From the NCBI RefSeq assembly GCF_002749615.1, contig NZ_CP024201.1:2914001-2978000 (forward strand): a stretch of 64,000 nucleotides of DNA, read 5' to 3'. This document shows positions 1 to 8,764 of this stretch, in pieces (positions within the stretch are counted from its first letter, which is position 1; every line of letters starts with the position of its first letter). This stretch comes from Caulobacter mirabilis (GTDB lineage Bacteria > Pseudomonadota > Alphaproteobacteria > Caulobacterales > Caulobacteraceae). The notes under the pieces are model-generated. The model searched no databases. It had not been told where the DNA came from and was given only the letters and a program-made list of their open reading frames with translations. A program made the position numbers and the translations under genes.

Positions 1-164
1 AGGCCCCGGGCCGTCGACAGGGCGGCGATGGAAAGCGAGATCGTCACCGCCAGGATTCCTAGCGCGGCCAGGGCGTCGATCGCCGCGAAGCCGCCCTCCG
101 GATCGTCCGGCGTGGTCGTTTTCGATGACGGCCCCGCCCGGCCGGCGATGAACGCGGTGCGCAC
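1..164 (-). CDS. Type II secretion/prepilin-type pseudopilin, N-terminal part (runs off the window)
   Basis: The reading frame is open from the GTG at 164 to the window edge. About 27 polar residues precede GGFAAIDALAALGILAVTIS, which resembles a class III prepilin signal: Gly-Phe cleavage site followed by a long hydrophobic helix. The usual Glu at +5 of the mature protein is Asp here, as happens in minor pseudopilins such as GspI or GspH. The GTG is chosen because GGGAGGGCGAGA lies just upstream; an in-frame ATG at 197 lacks such a site. It is divergent from the TolA-like gene. Which pseudopilin it is cannot be settled from 54 codons. Confidence 0.6.
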   Translation of the reverse strand, partial: MRTAFIAGRAGPSSKTTTPDDPEGGFAAIDALAALGILAVTISLSIAALSTARG

Positions 165-315
165 TCTCGCCCTCCCAAGCAAGTCGGCGTGCAGCATAGG
201 CGGCGGCTCGCGGAACACAACGGCGGGCGCCGATTAGCGGTTGAAACCGGGCGCAGGTCCCCCTTAGGTGCGGGCGTTCGGCGCGGCTCGCACGCGCCCG
301 GGGGTAGCGCAGCGT

Positions 316-1092
316 ATGAGACAGGACCGACCGCAGCGGACGCGGAAGGCGCGCGACGTCGGCCTGTTCTGGCTGTCGGTCGCGGGGCATCTGGCCCTGG
401 GCCTGGCGCTGTTCGGCACGCTTTCGGGCGGCGGCGTCCGCGGAGCGCCGGATCCCTTCGGCGAGGGCGAGGCCATGGAGGTCAGCCTGGGCGGAAACGA
501 AGGCGCCGCGGCCGGCCGGGTCTCGGACGCCGTCGACGACGCCAAGGTGGTGGAGATCGAGGCCCTGGCCGCGCGGCTGCGCAACGTCGCGCCGGAGGGC
601 CTGGTGCTCGAACGGTCGGGCGAGCGGCCGCGCAGCAGCCTGAGCGAGCTCTTCAACACGCTCGGCGCCGGATCGGGACAGGGGCGCCGGGGCGAAGGCG
701 AAACCGCCACCGGCCGCAGCGGCGTCGCGGCGGAGGCGGACCGGGCCATGGCCTCGCAGCGCGGGGACGGCGGCTCGGCCTCGTCGGCCGGCGACCTCTG
801 GGGCCAGATCGAGCCCTGCTGGCGGCGGCTCTCGCCGCCCGCGGCGGCGCCGACGGTCACGCTGGAACTGGTCCTGAACGGCGGCGGCGGCCTGGCCCGC
901 CCGCCCCGCATCGTCCGCGCCGAAGCCGGCGCCCCGCCGGAAACCCAGCTGCTGGCCGAGGCCCGGGCCCTCACCGCGATCCAGACCTGCCTGCCCTACA
1001 AGGCCGCCGGCCTGCCGGGACAGGTGCACCGCGTGCGGTTCGAGGCGGCGAAGCCGAAGCGGCAGCCAACGGACTCTCCGCGCCGTAGGTGA
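316..1092 (+). CDS. TolA/TonB-like envelope protein with one N-terminal membrane anchor
   Basis: A 258-aa protein. A basic N-terminus is followed by one membrane helix (LFWLSVAGHLALGLALFGTL), a low-complexity Gly/Ala/Arg-rich middle, and a small C-terminal domain starting at GDLWGQIEPCW and ending near ALTAIQTCLPY. The spacing of W...C...C-PY resembles the C-terminal domain of alphaproteobacterial TolA or TonB-like energy transducers, which span the periplasm. A GTG at 268 would add 16 residues but has no ribosome site; the ATG at 316 follows GGGGG and starts just before the helix. It is next to and divergent from a pseudopilin gene, so a secretion-system role is also possible. The family assignment is by pattern only. 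Confidence 0.55.
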   Translation: MRQDRPQRTRKARDVGLFWLSVAGHLALGLALFGTLSGGGVRGAPDPFGEGEAMEVSLGGNEGAAAGRVSDAVDDAKVVEIEALAARLRNVAPEGLVLERSGERPRSSLSELFNTLGAGSGQGRRGEGETATGRSGVAAEADRAMASQRGDGGSASSAGDLWGQIEPCWRRLSPPAAAPTVTLELVLNGGGGLARPPRIVRAEAGAPPETQLLAEARALTAIQTCLPYKAAGLPGQVHRVRFEAAKPKRQPTDSPRRR

Positions 1093-1219
1093 ACGTCCGC
1101 GTCCCGTCGTTTGCCAGGGGGCTCCGGAGCGTCATCATCTCCGCCCGCCGCGGGACCGCCAAGCCGTCCAGCGAACCGGAAGACCTGGCGGCGCTCAATG
1201 GAGTCGCCCGCGCCCTCGC

Positions 1220-1858
1220 TCAGGAGACAGGCTGCGCCGCGGCGGCGATGAGCGCGTTGTCGATCTCGTCGGCGCGCCGGGAGGCCGGGCGCTGCAGGTG
1301 GCGCTCGGCATAGGTCTCGAACGCCGGGCGCCGTTCGATCGTGCCGAAATTCATCCCCCAGGAGAGGTGGGAAGCAAGATAGAGGTCGGCGGCCGAGAAG
1401 CTGTCTCCCACGAGATAGGCGCGGTCCTTGACCGCTCCCTCGACGGCGCCCAGGACATCCTCCATGCAGCCGAAGCCGAACGAGCGGCGCTGCTCCACCG
1501 TCGGCTCGAAGCCCACCGCCGTGGTGCTCACGGCCTGTTCGATCGGACCGGCCCCGAAGAACAGCCAGCGATAGTAGGGGCCGCGCAGCGGGCTATGCGG
1601 CGGCGGCGCGAGGCCGGCTTCAGGGAAGATGTCGGCGAGGTAGGCGCAGATGGCGGCGACTTCGGTGACGACCAGCCCGTCATGGACGATGGCGGGCACC
1701 TTGCCCATCGGATTGACGGCCAGGTAGTCGGCCGTCTTCGTATCTCCGGTCTCCCAGCGCAGGACCCTGGCCTCGTAGGGCCGGCCGACTTCTTCGAGCA
1801 TCCAGCGGACGATGCGGCCGCGGGACATGGGGTTGGTGTAGAAGACGAGGTCGGACAT
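1220..1858 (-). CDS. Glutathione S-transferase family protein
   Basis: 212 aa, normal length for a soluble bacterial GST. The N-terminal thioredoxin-like domain has FYTNPMSRGRIVRWMLEE, the cis-Pro loop NPMGKVPAIV and the E-A segment (VVTEVAAICAYLAD) that binds the glutathione gamma-glutamyl group. The helical C-terminal domain carries YLVGDSFSAADLYLASHLSW. It probably conjugates or reduces electrophiles with glutathione; the substrate cannot be inferred. The ATG at 1858 follows GGGAG. It lies downstream of tRNA-Lys on the same strand, but the 155-bp gap makes co-transcription uncertain. Confidence 0.9.
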   Translation of the reverse strand: MSDLVFYTNPMSRGRIVRWMLEEVGRPYEARVLRWETGDTKTADYLAVNPMGKVPAIVHDGLVVTEVAAICAYLADIFPEAGLAPPPHSPLRGPYYRWLFFGAGPIEQAVSTTAVGFEPTVEQRRSFGFGCMEDVLGAVEGAVKDRAYLVGDSFSAADLYLASHLSWGMNFGTIERRPAFETYAERHLQRPASRRADEIDNALIAAAAQPVS

Positions 1859-2013
1859 GGTTGGCTCCCGTTGTTTGGAGCACCCTATCTGGAGCCTGCT
1901 GACAGGAGCTGGCAGCAGCGGTCGCAAGCCGCTTCCAACCCAGGCTCGCAGGACCGTGCTCCCGGCCCAGGCCCGGACGAACTCCAGGCGTCGCGAAGAT
2001 TGTCGGAAGAGAA

Positions 2014-2088
2014 TGGTAGGCCGACTGGGATTCGAACCCAGGACCATTCGATTAAAAGTCGAATGCTCTACCACTGAGCTATCGGCCC
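2014..2088 (-). tRNA. tRNA-Lys (anticodon UUU)
   Basis: Read on the minus strand, this 75-nt stretch folds into a full cloverleaf. The 7-bp acceptor stem (GGGCCGA/TCGGCCT) has one G-U closing pair; the D arm is GCTC/GAGC; the anticodon stem TTCGA/TCGAA carries loop CTTTTAA, which reads UUU; the T arm is CTGGG-TTCGAAT-CCCAG. The CCA tail is encoded. It is transcribed in the same direction as the GST gene downstream. Confidence 0.97.
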
Positions 2089-2194
2089 GCCCGCGAAGCA
2101 GCCCGGGGCCGTTCGAAGCGGCGCGGACCATAGTGGGGGCGCTCGCGAGGGGCAAGCGCCCGCATCGCCTTTCCAGCGCCCAAAATGACAGTTT

Positions 2195-2803
2195 ATGGTC
2201 ATGGCCATGCGCACGACGCCCATCATCCTCCTGAGCTTGGCCCTCGGCGCCTGTGCGACGACCTCGCCGCCGCCGTCCGGCCGCATACAGACGACCGACG
2301 AGGTCAACCGCAGCGGCGTGGTCGGCGCGGCCAGTGCGCCGATGCGCGACCTCAATCTGCTGCGCACCAAGATCCCGACGGTCCTGCTCGATGCGCTGGA
2401 CGATCCCTACGCCCGCCCCCAGCCCGCGACCTGCCGCGAGTTGATCGCCCTGCTCGAGCCGCTCAACGAGGCGCTGGGGGCCGACATCGACGAGCCGCCC
2501 TCGCCGGACGGGCGCGACCTGATCGACAAGGGCCGGGACGTCGCCTCCGACACCGCCTTCGGCATGATGGCCGGCGCGGCCCAGGACCTGATCCCGCTGC
2601 GCGGTTGGGTTCGGAAGCTGACCGGGGCCGAGCAGCACGACCGGCTGGTGCGGGCGGCGATCACCGCCGGCGGCATCCGGCGCGGCTACCTCAAGGGACT
2701 GGGCGAATCGCGCGGCTGCAATCCGCCGGCGACGCCAAGCCACATCCTGACCGAGATGCCCAAACCGGACCGCCGGACCGGACCGAAGTACCCGGTGAAG
2801 TAG
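2195..2803 (+). CDS. Hypothetical lipoprotein
   Basis: 202 aa. The N-terminus is a lipoprotein signal, RTTPIILLSLALGACATT, with lipobox LGAC, so it is probably lipid-anchored in the envelope. The rest is soluble, charged and predicted helical, with no motif I recognise and a basic, Pro-rich tail. Three in-frame ATGs (2195, 2201, 2207) are possible starts and change only the first few residues. It converges on tgt, 6 bp away. Function unknown. Confidence 0.8.
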   Translation: MVMAMRTTPIILLSLALGACATTSPPPSGRIQTTDEVNRSGVVGAASAPMRDLNLLRTKIPTVLLDALDDPYARPQPATCRELIALLEPLNEALGADIDEPPSPDGRDLIDKGRDVASDTAFGMMAGAAQDLIPLRGWVRKLTGAEQHDRLVRAAITAGGIRRGYLKGLGESRGCNPPATPSHILTEMPKPDRRTGPKYPVK

Positions 2804-2809
2804 CGGCGC

Positions 2810-3922
2810 CTACTTTCGCTGCCGATCCCGGAAGGCCTTGCGGAAGGCCTCGAACCGCCCCTCGGCGATGGCCGCGCGCATGGCGGCGGTCAGGGCCTGG
2901 AAGTGGGCGATGTTGTGCCAGGACAGCAGCACCTGCCCGAGAATTTCGTCCGATCGCACCAGGTGGTGCAGATAGGCCTTGGAATAGTCGCGGCTGGCCG
3001 GGCAGTCGCTCGTCTCGTCCAGCGGACTTTCGTCCTCGGCGAAGCGGGCGTTCTTCAGGTTGATCGGCCCGTCCCAGGTCCAGGCCTGCCCGTGCCGCCC
3101 TGAACGGGTCGGCAGGACGCAGTCGAACATGTCCACGCCGCGGGCTACGGCCTCGACCAGATCGATCGGCTTGCCGACGCCCATCAGGTAGCGCGGCCGG
3201 TCGGCCGGCAGCATCGCCGGCGCATACTCCAGCACCTCGACCATGCCTTCATGCCCCTCGCCTACCGCCAGGCCGCCGATGGCGTAGCCGTCGAAGCCGG
3301 TCTCGATCAGCCGTTCGGAGGATTCCCGGCGCAGGGTCTCGAACGTCGACCCCTGCTGGATGCCGAACAGCGCCTGGGTCTCGCGCTCGCCGAACGCCGC
3401 CTTCGACCGCGCGCCCCAACGGGCCGACAGCTCCATCCCCTCGCGGGCGCGCTGCTCCTCGGCCGGCCAGGCGACGCATTCGTCCAGCTGCATGACGATG
3501 TCGCTGCCCAGCAGGTCGGCCTGAATCTCGATCGAGCGCTCGGGGGTCAGTTTGTGCTTGGAGCCGTCCAGGTGGCTGGCGAAGGTCACCGCCTCCTCGG
3601 TCACCTTGCTGATCCCCGACAGGCTCATGACCTGGAAGCCGCCGCTGTCGGTCAGGATCGGCCTGTCCCAGCGCATGAACCTGTGCAGCCCGCCCAGGCG
3701 CTTCACCCGCTCTGCCGTCGGCCGAAGCATCAGGTGGTAGGTGTTGCCCAGGATGATGTCGGCGCCGGTCGCTTTCACCTGATCGACGGTCAGGGCCTTC
3801 ACCGTACCGGCCGTGCCGACGGGCATGAAGGCGGGCGTGCGGATATCGCCGCGCGGGGTCCTCAGGACGCCGGTGCGGGCCGCGCCGTCGGTGGCTTTCA
3901 GTTCAAAGGGAAAAGCGGCCAA
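2810..3922 (-). CDS. tgt: Queuine tRNA-guanine transglycosylase (with degenerate zinc site)
   Basis: 370 aa, usual length. It exchanges G34 of GUN-anticodon tRNAs for preQ1 in queuosine synthesis. The catalytic aspartates are in [11 protein letters not shown] and in [16 protein letters not shown], and [12 protein letters not shown] and AIGGLAVGE are typical substrate-pocket segments. The zinc site normally reads CxCxxC...H; here it is Ser305-Asp-Cys307-Pro-Ala-Ser310 with His336 retained, so two of three cysteines are serines. It lies downstream of queA on the same strand, the usual pairing for consecutive steps of the pathway, separated by a pair of inverted repeats. Confidence 0.95.
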   Translation of the reverse strand: MAAFPFELKATDGAARTGVLRTPRGDIRTPAFMPVGTAGTVKALTVDQVKATGADIILGNTYHLMLRPTAERVKRLGGLHRFMRWDRPILTDSGGFQVMSLSGISKVTEEAVTFASHLDGSKHKLTPERSIEIQADLLGSDIVMQLDECVAWPAEEQRAREGMELSARWGARSKAAFGERETQALFGIQQGSTFETLRRESSERLIETGFDGYAIGGLAVGEGHEGMVEVLEYAPAMLPADRPRYLMGVGKPIDLVEAVARGVDMFDCVLPTRSGRHGQAWTWDGPINLKNARFAEDESPLDETSDCPASRDYSKAYLHHLVRSDEILGQVLLSWHNIAHFQALTAAMRAAIAEGRFEAFRKAFRDRQRK

Positions 3923-3932
3923 TCTCTCATCC

Positions 3933-4013
3933 GTCTTCCCGGCGAAGGCCGGGATCCAGGTGAAGCCCGTCGATGCTCAGGATGTATCTGGGTCCCGGCC
4001 TTCGCCGGGATGA
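3933..4013. repeat. REP-like inverted repeat pair between tgt and queA
   Basis: Two copies of a palindromic element face each other: 3933-3960 (core CCCGGCGAAGGCCGGGA) and 3989-4013 (core TCCCGGCCTTCGCCGGGA). Each copy is self-complementary with a short GAAG/CTTC loop, and together they form a larger inverted repeat. The same core pair recurs at 54306-54382. These resemble the intergenic REP/BIME elements common in Caulobacteraceae and may act as transcript ends or mRNA stabilisers. Confidence 0.8.
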
Positions 4014-4027
4014 CCGGAATTTGTGGG

Positions 4028-5119
4028 TCAGGCGCGGAATAGCAGGCTGCTGTCGCCGTAGGAATAGAACCGATACTCCGTGGCGATCGCATGCGCGTAG
4101 GCCTCGCGCATCTTCGCCTGACCGGCGAAGGCGCTGACCAGCATGAACAGGGTCGACTTGGGCAGGTGGAAGTTGGTCATCAGTAGGTCGGCTGCGCGGA
4201 AGCGGTAGCCCGGCGTGATGAAGATCGCCGTCTCGTCCGCCCAGGCGCGTACGACGCCGTCCTCGCCCGTGGCGCTCTCCAGCAGACGCAACGAGGTGGT
4301 GCCGACGCAGACGATGCGGCCGCCGTTCGCCCGCACCCCGTTCAGGGCGTCGGCGACCTCGGCGCTCACCTCGCCATACTCCGGATGCATCCGGTGCTCG
4401 GCGACGTCGTCGACCTTGACCGGCAGAAAGGTTCCGGCGCCGACGTGCAGGGTGACGAAATGCTGCGACACGCCCTTGTCGGCCAAGGCCTGCAGCAGTT
4501 CCGGCGTGAAGTGTAGCCCCGCCGTCGGGGCGGCGACCGAACCATCCTCACGCGCGTAGACGGTCTGGTAGTCGGTGCGATCCTGCTCGTCCTCGCCCCG
4601 CTTGGCGGCGATATAGGGCGGCAGGGGCATGTGGCCGCGGGTGTTGATGGCGATGTCGAGATCCGGCCCCGACAGGTCGAAGGCCAGCACGACCTCGCCG
4701 CCCTCTCCCTTCTCGGCCACCGTGGCGTCCAGATGCGTCAGATCGCAGGCCCGGTCCTCGCTGGCGCCGAAGCGGACCCGGTCGCCGACCTTCAGCCGCT
4801 TGCCCGGCCGCATGAAGGCGCTCCAGCGGCTCGGCGCCAGGCGCTTGTGCAGCGTCGCCTCCACCGCCACCGGCGAGCCGTCGCCGCCGCCCTCGGAACG
4901 CCCCTCGCGCAGACCGTCGAGGCGAGCCGGAATCACCCGCGTGTCGTTGAACACCAGGGCGTCTCCGGCCCGCAGCAGCGACGGCAGGTCGCCGACCGTC
5001 AGGTCCTCAAGCGGCGCGCCGGGCCGCACCGCCAACAGCTTCGCCGACTCGCGCGGCGTGGCCGGACGCAGAGCGATGAGGTCCTCGGACAGGTCGAAAT
5101 CGAAGTCGGAAAGACGCAT
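4028..5119 (-). CDS. queA: S-adenosylmethionine:tRNA ribosyltransferase-isomerase
   Basis: 363 aa. QueA transfers and isomerises the ribosyl group of SAM onto 7-aminomethyl-7-deazaguanine in tRNA, forming epoxyqueuosine. Typical family segments are [20 protein letters not shown] at the N-terminus, [39 protein letters not shown] and [20 protein letters not shown] near the C-terminus. The ATG at 5119 begins MRLSDFDF; the longer upstream frame is not homologous. tgt follows on the same strand. Confidence 0.97.
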   Translation of the reverse strand: MRLSDFDFDLSEDLIALRPATPRESAKLLAVRPGAPLEDLTVGDLPSLLRAGDALVFNDTRVIPARLDGLREGRSEGGGDGSPVAVEATLHKRLAPSRWSAFMRPGKRLKVGDRVRFGASEDRACDLTHLDATVAEKGEGGEVVLAFDLSGPDLDIAINTRGHMPLPPYIAAKRGEDEQDRTDYQTVYAREDGSVAAPTAGLHFTPELLQALADKGVSQHFVTLHVGAGTFLPVKVDDVAEHRMHPEYGEVSAEVADALNGVRANGGRIVCVGTTSLRLLESATGEDGVVRAWADETAIFITPGYRFRAADLLMTNFHLPKSTLFMLVSAFAGQAKMREAYAHAIATEYRFYSYGDSSLLFRA

Positions 5120-5219
5120 GGCGGCCGCCAATCGCCACCACAGCGCCGCCACGTCAAGCGCGCGATGGACAACGGCGTTCAGGATGGCGATGTTGCGCCG
5201 CCCAACCAAGGAAGCCTTC

Positions 5220-5822
5220 ATGCGTCCCGTCCTCGTCGCGCTGGCCGTCAGCGCGCTGGCTCTGACCGCCGCCTGCAACCGCAAGTCCGAGACAGCGGAA
5301 GCGCCTGCGCCCGCCGCCGCGCCACCCCCGGCGCCGGTCGCGCCCGAACCGGCCGTCGAGGCGCCCGGCGGCTTCCAGCATCAGGCGAAGTTCGACGCCT
5401 CCGGCTACTACATGGCCGAAAACATCCAGACGGGCGCCTATCGCCTGAACCACATCGCCATCGGCGCGCCGAGCGACTTCAGCCAGTGGGAACAGGGCAA
5501 GCGCGCCTCGGTGTTCGGGCCGATCCTGTTCCAGTTCGACGACCTCAACAGCCCGACCGTGACCAATGAGATGGGCGGCGAGGCGCATGCCGTCACCGTC
5601 CGCCTGCTGCCGGAGGCCTACAGCGTCGCGCCGGGCAAGATGACCTTCAAGGGCAGCGATCCGAAACTGGGCCAGGTGCTCTTCAGCGGGACCTTCGACG
5701 AGGCCGCCTTGGCTCAAGCCAAGGCCGAGGGCGCCAGCACCGGGCCGGTGTTGCGGGGCGTGCTCAAGGTCGGAAACGCGCCGGCCCGTCCGGTCGCGCT
5801 CAACTACTTCGTCGGCGAGTGA
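5220..5822 (+). CDS. Hypothetical lipoprotein
   Basis: 200 aa. The signal [20 protein letters not shown] has a clear lipobox (LTAAC), followed by an Ala/Pro-rich linker of about 30 residues and a folded domain from about residue 55. AAGGAAG lies upstream of the ATG at 5220. It is divergent from queA, and its stop overlaps the GTG start of the next gene (GTGA), which indicates translational coupling. No known domain recognised; envelope localisation is inferred from the signal. Confidence 0.8.
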   Translation: MRPVLVALAVSALALTAACNRKSETAEAPAPAAAPPPAPVAPEPAVEAPGGFQHQAKFDASGYYMAENIQTGAYRLNHIAIGAPSDFSQWEQGKRASVFGPILFQFDDLNSPTVTNEMGGEAHAVTVRLLPEAYSVAPGKMTFKGSDPKLGQVLFSGTFDEAALAQAKAEGASTGPVLRGVLKVGNAPARPVALNYFVGE

Positions 5823-6880
5823 GCCCGTCCTCGCCCCGCCGGCGGCGATCGGCCGGCCGCCCCGCTCAGAAGCGGGCGCAGCCCGCGCCTGGTCCCCTGG
5901 GCGGCCTTCTCGCCATCCTTGCCGAGCTGGTCCGCGCCGGCGCCCTGCTGCTGGCTGCTGCGTGCGCCCTCCTGGCGCTGGCGGCGCAGGGCGGTCGCTT
6001 CAGCGACCGGCTGGACGCCATCACGCACGTCACGCCGATCCTGTTGACCGGCGCCGTCCTCGCCGTGGCGGCCTGGCTGGTCGCGGGGCGCCGCGGAGCG
6101 GCCACGCCCGTCATGGCGGCCGTCGCCGCCGTCGCCTCGCTGGCCCTGATGGCGCCGGAGCTCCTCACCCGCCAACAACGAACGCTGGCGCCGGCCGTCG
6201 AGGGCTCCATCAAGGTCGTCCAGTTCAATGTCTGGGGCCGCAACCGCGACGCCGAGGCCACCGCGCGCTGGCTCTCCGCCCAGAAGGCCGACGTGATCGT
6301 GCTGGAAGAAGCCTTCGCCCGCTCCGGCGGCGTCGTCCGCGCCATCCGCGCCGACTATCCCTACGCCTCGACCTGCGACGATCCCTATCCCTGCTCAACC
6401 GTGATCCTGTCCAGGCGCCGGCCGATCGCCGAGGGCGGTCTGGAAGGCCCGCACCGCGCCCGTCTGAAGGGGGCCTGGGCTACCTATCGCACGGCCGACG
6501 GCCCCTTCACGGTGGTCGGCGTGCACTACACCTGGCCCTGGCCCGCCGGACCACAGCAACAGCAGACCCTGCGCCTGGCCAAGGCGATCGAGCCCTTTCC
6601 CAAGGACCGCCTGATCGTCGCCGGCGACTTCAACTCGACGCCCTGGTCCTTTTCCCTGAAGCGGCAGGACGCCCTGTTCGGCCTGGAACGCCGCACCCGG
6701 GCGCTGTTCAGCTGGCCGGCGGGAGTCTTCTCGCGTCTCGGACTAGCCCTGCCCTTCCCGGTGCTGCCGATCGACCACATCTATGCCGGACGCGGATGGG
6801 CCACCGCAGCGGTGTCGAGGGGCCCGAAGCTCGGATCGGATCACTATCCGGTGGTGGTTGAACTGACGCCGCGCCGCTAG
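5819..6880 (+). CDS. Endonuclease/exonuclease/phosphatase (EEP) family membrane protein
   Basis: 353 aa, GTG start overlapping the previous stop by 4 bp. The N-terminal third has three hydrophobic segments (about residues 29-58, 70-90 and 95-115), so it is membrane-anchored. The C-terminal domain from about residue 130 has EEP motifs: VVQFNVWGRN (metal-binding Asn), LEEAF (catalytic Glu), GDFNST (catalytic Asp/Asn) and SDHYPVV (catalytic Asp-His). Such anchored EEP proteins usually face the periplasm and hydrolyse phosphodiesters; the substrate is unknown. It converges with the HD gene with a 4-bp overlap. Confidence 0.87.
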   Translation: MSPSSPRRRRSAGRPAQKRAQPAPGPLGGLLAILAELVRAGALLLAAACALLALAAQGGRFSDRLDAITHVTPILLTGAVLAVAAWLVAGRRGAATPVMAAVAAVASLALMAPELLTRQQRTLAPAVEGSIKVVQFNVWGRNRDAEATARWLSAQKADVIVLEEAFARSGGVVRAIRADYPYASTCDDPYPCSTVILSRRRPIAEGGLEGPHRARLKGAWATYRTADGPFTVVGVHYTWPWPAGPQQQQTLRLAKAIEPFPKDRLIVAGDFNSTPWSFSLKRQDALFGLERRTRALFSWPAGVFSRLGLALPFPVLPIDHIYAGRGWATAAVSRGPKLGSDHYPVVVELTPRR

Positions 6881-7437
6881 GCGGACAGGCCGGCCAGTTC
6901 GCGGTTGATGTTGGCTCTGGCGCGCGCCTCCAGCCGATCGCGGAAGGCCGGATCCGGATAGATCGCCTCGGCGTCCAGGAAATGCCGCATGACCCGGGCG
7001 CGGCCGGCGCGGAACAGATCGTCCGGGACGTGCCGATACTCGTGGCGGACGCCCGCCGCATAGGCGTCGTAGGCCTCGGGCTCGCCGCCGAGCACCGCCA
7101 GGTCGATCGACACCAGCAGCGCGCCCAGACGATCGCCGGGCGGGACGACATGTCCTTTGGTCAGCAGGATCAGCCGCGCGACCTCGTCCGCCGAAGCGGC
7201 GTCCTCGCCCGTGGCCAGGAGGTCCCGCCGCGCCATCTCGGCGCTGGCCTCCTCATTGTCGGAGCGGGTCGGGTCGTACACGGCGTCGTGCCACCAGATG
7301 GCGTATTCGAGCAGCCGCCGGTCCCGGTCCGACAGATCGGACTGCCCGGCCAGCAGAGCCAGGCAGTCCTCGATGTGCGACCGCGCGTGATAGCGCCGAT
7401 GCGGCTGCGCGTAGGCGGCCTCCAGCGCGGGCGTCAT
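6877..7437 (-). CDS. HD-domain predicted metal-dependent phosphohydrolase
   Basis: 186 aa. It resembles the HD-type family typified by RYHxxxHI...HD: RYHARSHIEDCL near residue 14 and the metal-binding His-Asp in YAIWWHDAVYDP near residue 49, followed by NEEASAEMAR and LILLTKGH. Members are small cytosolic proteins with unproven nucleotide or phosphate substrates. It lies just upstream of the cyclophilin gene at 7441-7908, on the same strand and only 3 bp away, so it may be the last gene or an independent one depending on promoter placement. The exact substrate is unknown. Confidence 0.85.
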   Translation of the reverse strand: MTPALEAAYAQPHRRYHARSHIEDCLALLAGQSDLSDRDRRLLEYAIWWHDAVYDPTRSDNEEASAEMARRDLLATGEDAASADEVARLILLTKGHVVPPGDRLGALLVSIDLAVLGGEPEAYDAYAAGVRHEYRHVPDDLFRAGRARVMRHFLDAEAIYPDPAFRDRLEARARANINRELAGLSA

Positions 7438-7440
7438 GGC

Positions 7441-7908
7441 TTACGCGTCCGCGGCGACCTTCATCGACACGATCTTGCCGGGCTGGCGCGGCGGCTCGCC
7501 CTTGGGCAGCGCATCGATGTGGTCCATGCCGTCGACGACCTCGCCCCAGACGGTGTACTGGCCGTCCAGGAAGGTCGCGTCGTCGAAGCAGATGAAGAAC
7601 TGGCTGTTGGCCGAGTGCGGATAGCTGGTCCGGGCCATCGAGCAGACGCCGCGCAGGTGCTTGGCGTTGCTGAACTCGGCCTTCAGGTCCGGCTTGTCGG
7701 AGCCGCCCGAGCCGGTCCCGGTCGGGTCGCCGCCCTGGGCCATGAAGCCAGGGATGACGCGGTGGAAGACCACGCCGTCGTAGAAGCCCTCGCGGGTCAG
7801 TTCCTTGATGCGCTCGACGTGGCCGGGGGCCAGGTCGGGGCGCAGCTTGATCGTGACCGGGCCGGTCTCGGTGGTCAGGATCAGGGTGTTTTCGAGGTCG
7901 TCGCTCAT
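7441..7908 (-). CDS. Cytosolic cyclophilin-type peptidyl-prolyl isomerase
   Basis: 155 aa with no signal peptide. It has the single-domain bacterial cyclophilin core: FYDGVVFHRVIPGFMAQGGD (catalytic Arg in FHRV), HSANSQFFICF and LDGQYTVWGEVVDGMD. It should catalyse cis-trans isomerisation of Xaa-Pro bonds in the cytosol. It is the last and shortest of three cyclophilin genes in one direction. The gap to the second gene is only 5 bp, implying an operon. Confidence 0.95.
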   Translation of the reverse strand: MSDDLENTLILTTETGPVTIKLRPDLAPGHVERIKELTREGFYDGVVFHRVIPGFMAQGGDPTGTGSGGSDKPDLKAEFSNAKHLRGVCSMARTSYPHSANSQFFICFDDATFLDGQYTVWGEVVDGMDHIDALPKGEPPRQPGKIVSMKVAADA

Positions 7909-7913
7909 GGGGG

Positions 7914-8750
7914 TTATTTCACTTCCACGGGAATGTTCACGTCGCAGAGCGAGAAGTCCGCGCCCTTCGCCTTGCGGACACGGTCGATCTCGCCCTTGAA
8001 CCACTGGCCGGCCGGGTCGATGACCCGCACGGTCGGCCGTTCGGAGGCGGGTATATCGGATAGAACGCGCACGCGGTCCATCCGGTCCTGCGGCGCCGGC
8101 ACGGGTTCGCCGGTCTTGAAGCCCCGCACCACGTCCAGGCCGCTGATCACCCGGCCGAAGGCGGTGTAGCGCTTGTCCAGCGACATGTAGGGCTGGCGCA
8201 TCAGGAAGAACTGGCTGTTGGCGCTGTCCTGCTCCTCGGCGCGGGCCATGCCGACGACGCCCGGGCAGTAGGTGCCCCAGGCCGCCACCTTCTTGTCGCC
8301 GGTGGCGGTGGTCCAGCTGATGTCCTGGCTGATCACCGGCAGGCTCTTGAGGAACCCCTCCTCCGTGCCGGACGGCCCGGCGGCGCGGACGAAGGCGGTC
8401 TGGGCGTCGCGGCGGAAGGTGAACTCGGCCTTGAGGTTGGGCAGATCGCTTTCGCCCTCTCCGCTGTCCTTCGGGTCGCCGGTCTGGGCCATGAAGCGGT
8501 CGATGACCCGGAAGAAGGTGCGGCCGTCGTAGGTTCCCTTGCGCGCCAGGGTCTTCAGCCGCTCCACGTGGCCGGGGGCGACCTCCGGGACCAGTTCGAC
8601 GATCACCCGTCCCCTGTTGGTGTCGATCACCAGCACGTCGCCGGGATTGGGCGTCCGCCAATCGGCGGCCTTGGGCGCCGGCGCCGCGGTGGCGTGCGAC
8701 GCCGCCGCGGCGAAGGTGGCGACGGCGGCGGTCAGGACGGTCCAGCGCAT
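7914..8750 (-). CDS. Periplasmic cyclophilin-type peptidyl-prolyl isomerase with C-terminal extension
   Basis: 278 aa with a signal peptide ending near SHATAAPAP. The cyclophilin core is present (FFRVIDRFMAQTGDP, DSANSQFFLMRQPYMSLDKR, FGRVISGLDVV), but the protein runs about 70 residues beyond it. Only two Cys occur: TYCPGVVGMAR in the core and SLCDVNIP near the C-terminus, both shared with the paralogue upstream. The ATG at 8750 follows GAGG; an ATG at 8762 would add four residues. Middle gene of three tandem cyclophilins. Confidence 0.9.
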   Translation of the reverse strand: MRWTVLTAAVATFAAAASHATAAPAPKAADWRTPNPGDVLVIDTNRGRVIVELVPEVAPGHVERLKTLARKGTYDGRTFFRVIDRFMAQTGDPKDSGEGESDLPNLKAEFTFRRDAQTAFVRAAGPSGTEEGFLKSLPVISQDISWTTATGDKKVAAWGTYCPGVVGMARAEEQDSANSQFFLMRQPYMSLDKRYTAFGRVISGLDVVRGFKTGEPVPAPQDRMDRVRVLSDIPASERPTVRVIDPAGQWFKGEIDRVRKAKGADFSLCDVNIPVEVK

Positions 8751-8764
8751 CGGGCCTCGCATGG

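Noticed and set aside
1220..2743. 507-codon minus-strand frame joining the GST gene to upstream sequence
   Set aside because: It crosses tRNA-Lys and the opposite-strand lipoprotein gene. Only the part from the ATG at 1858 resembles a GST.
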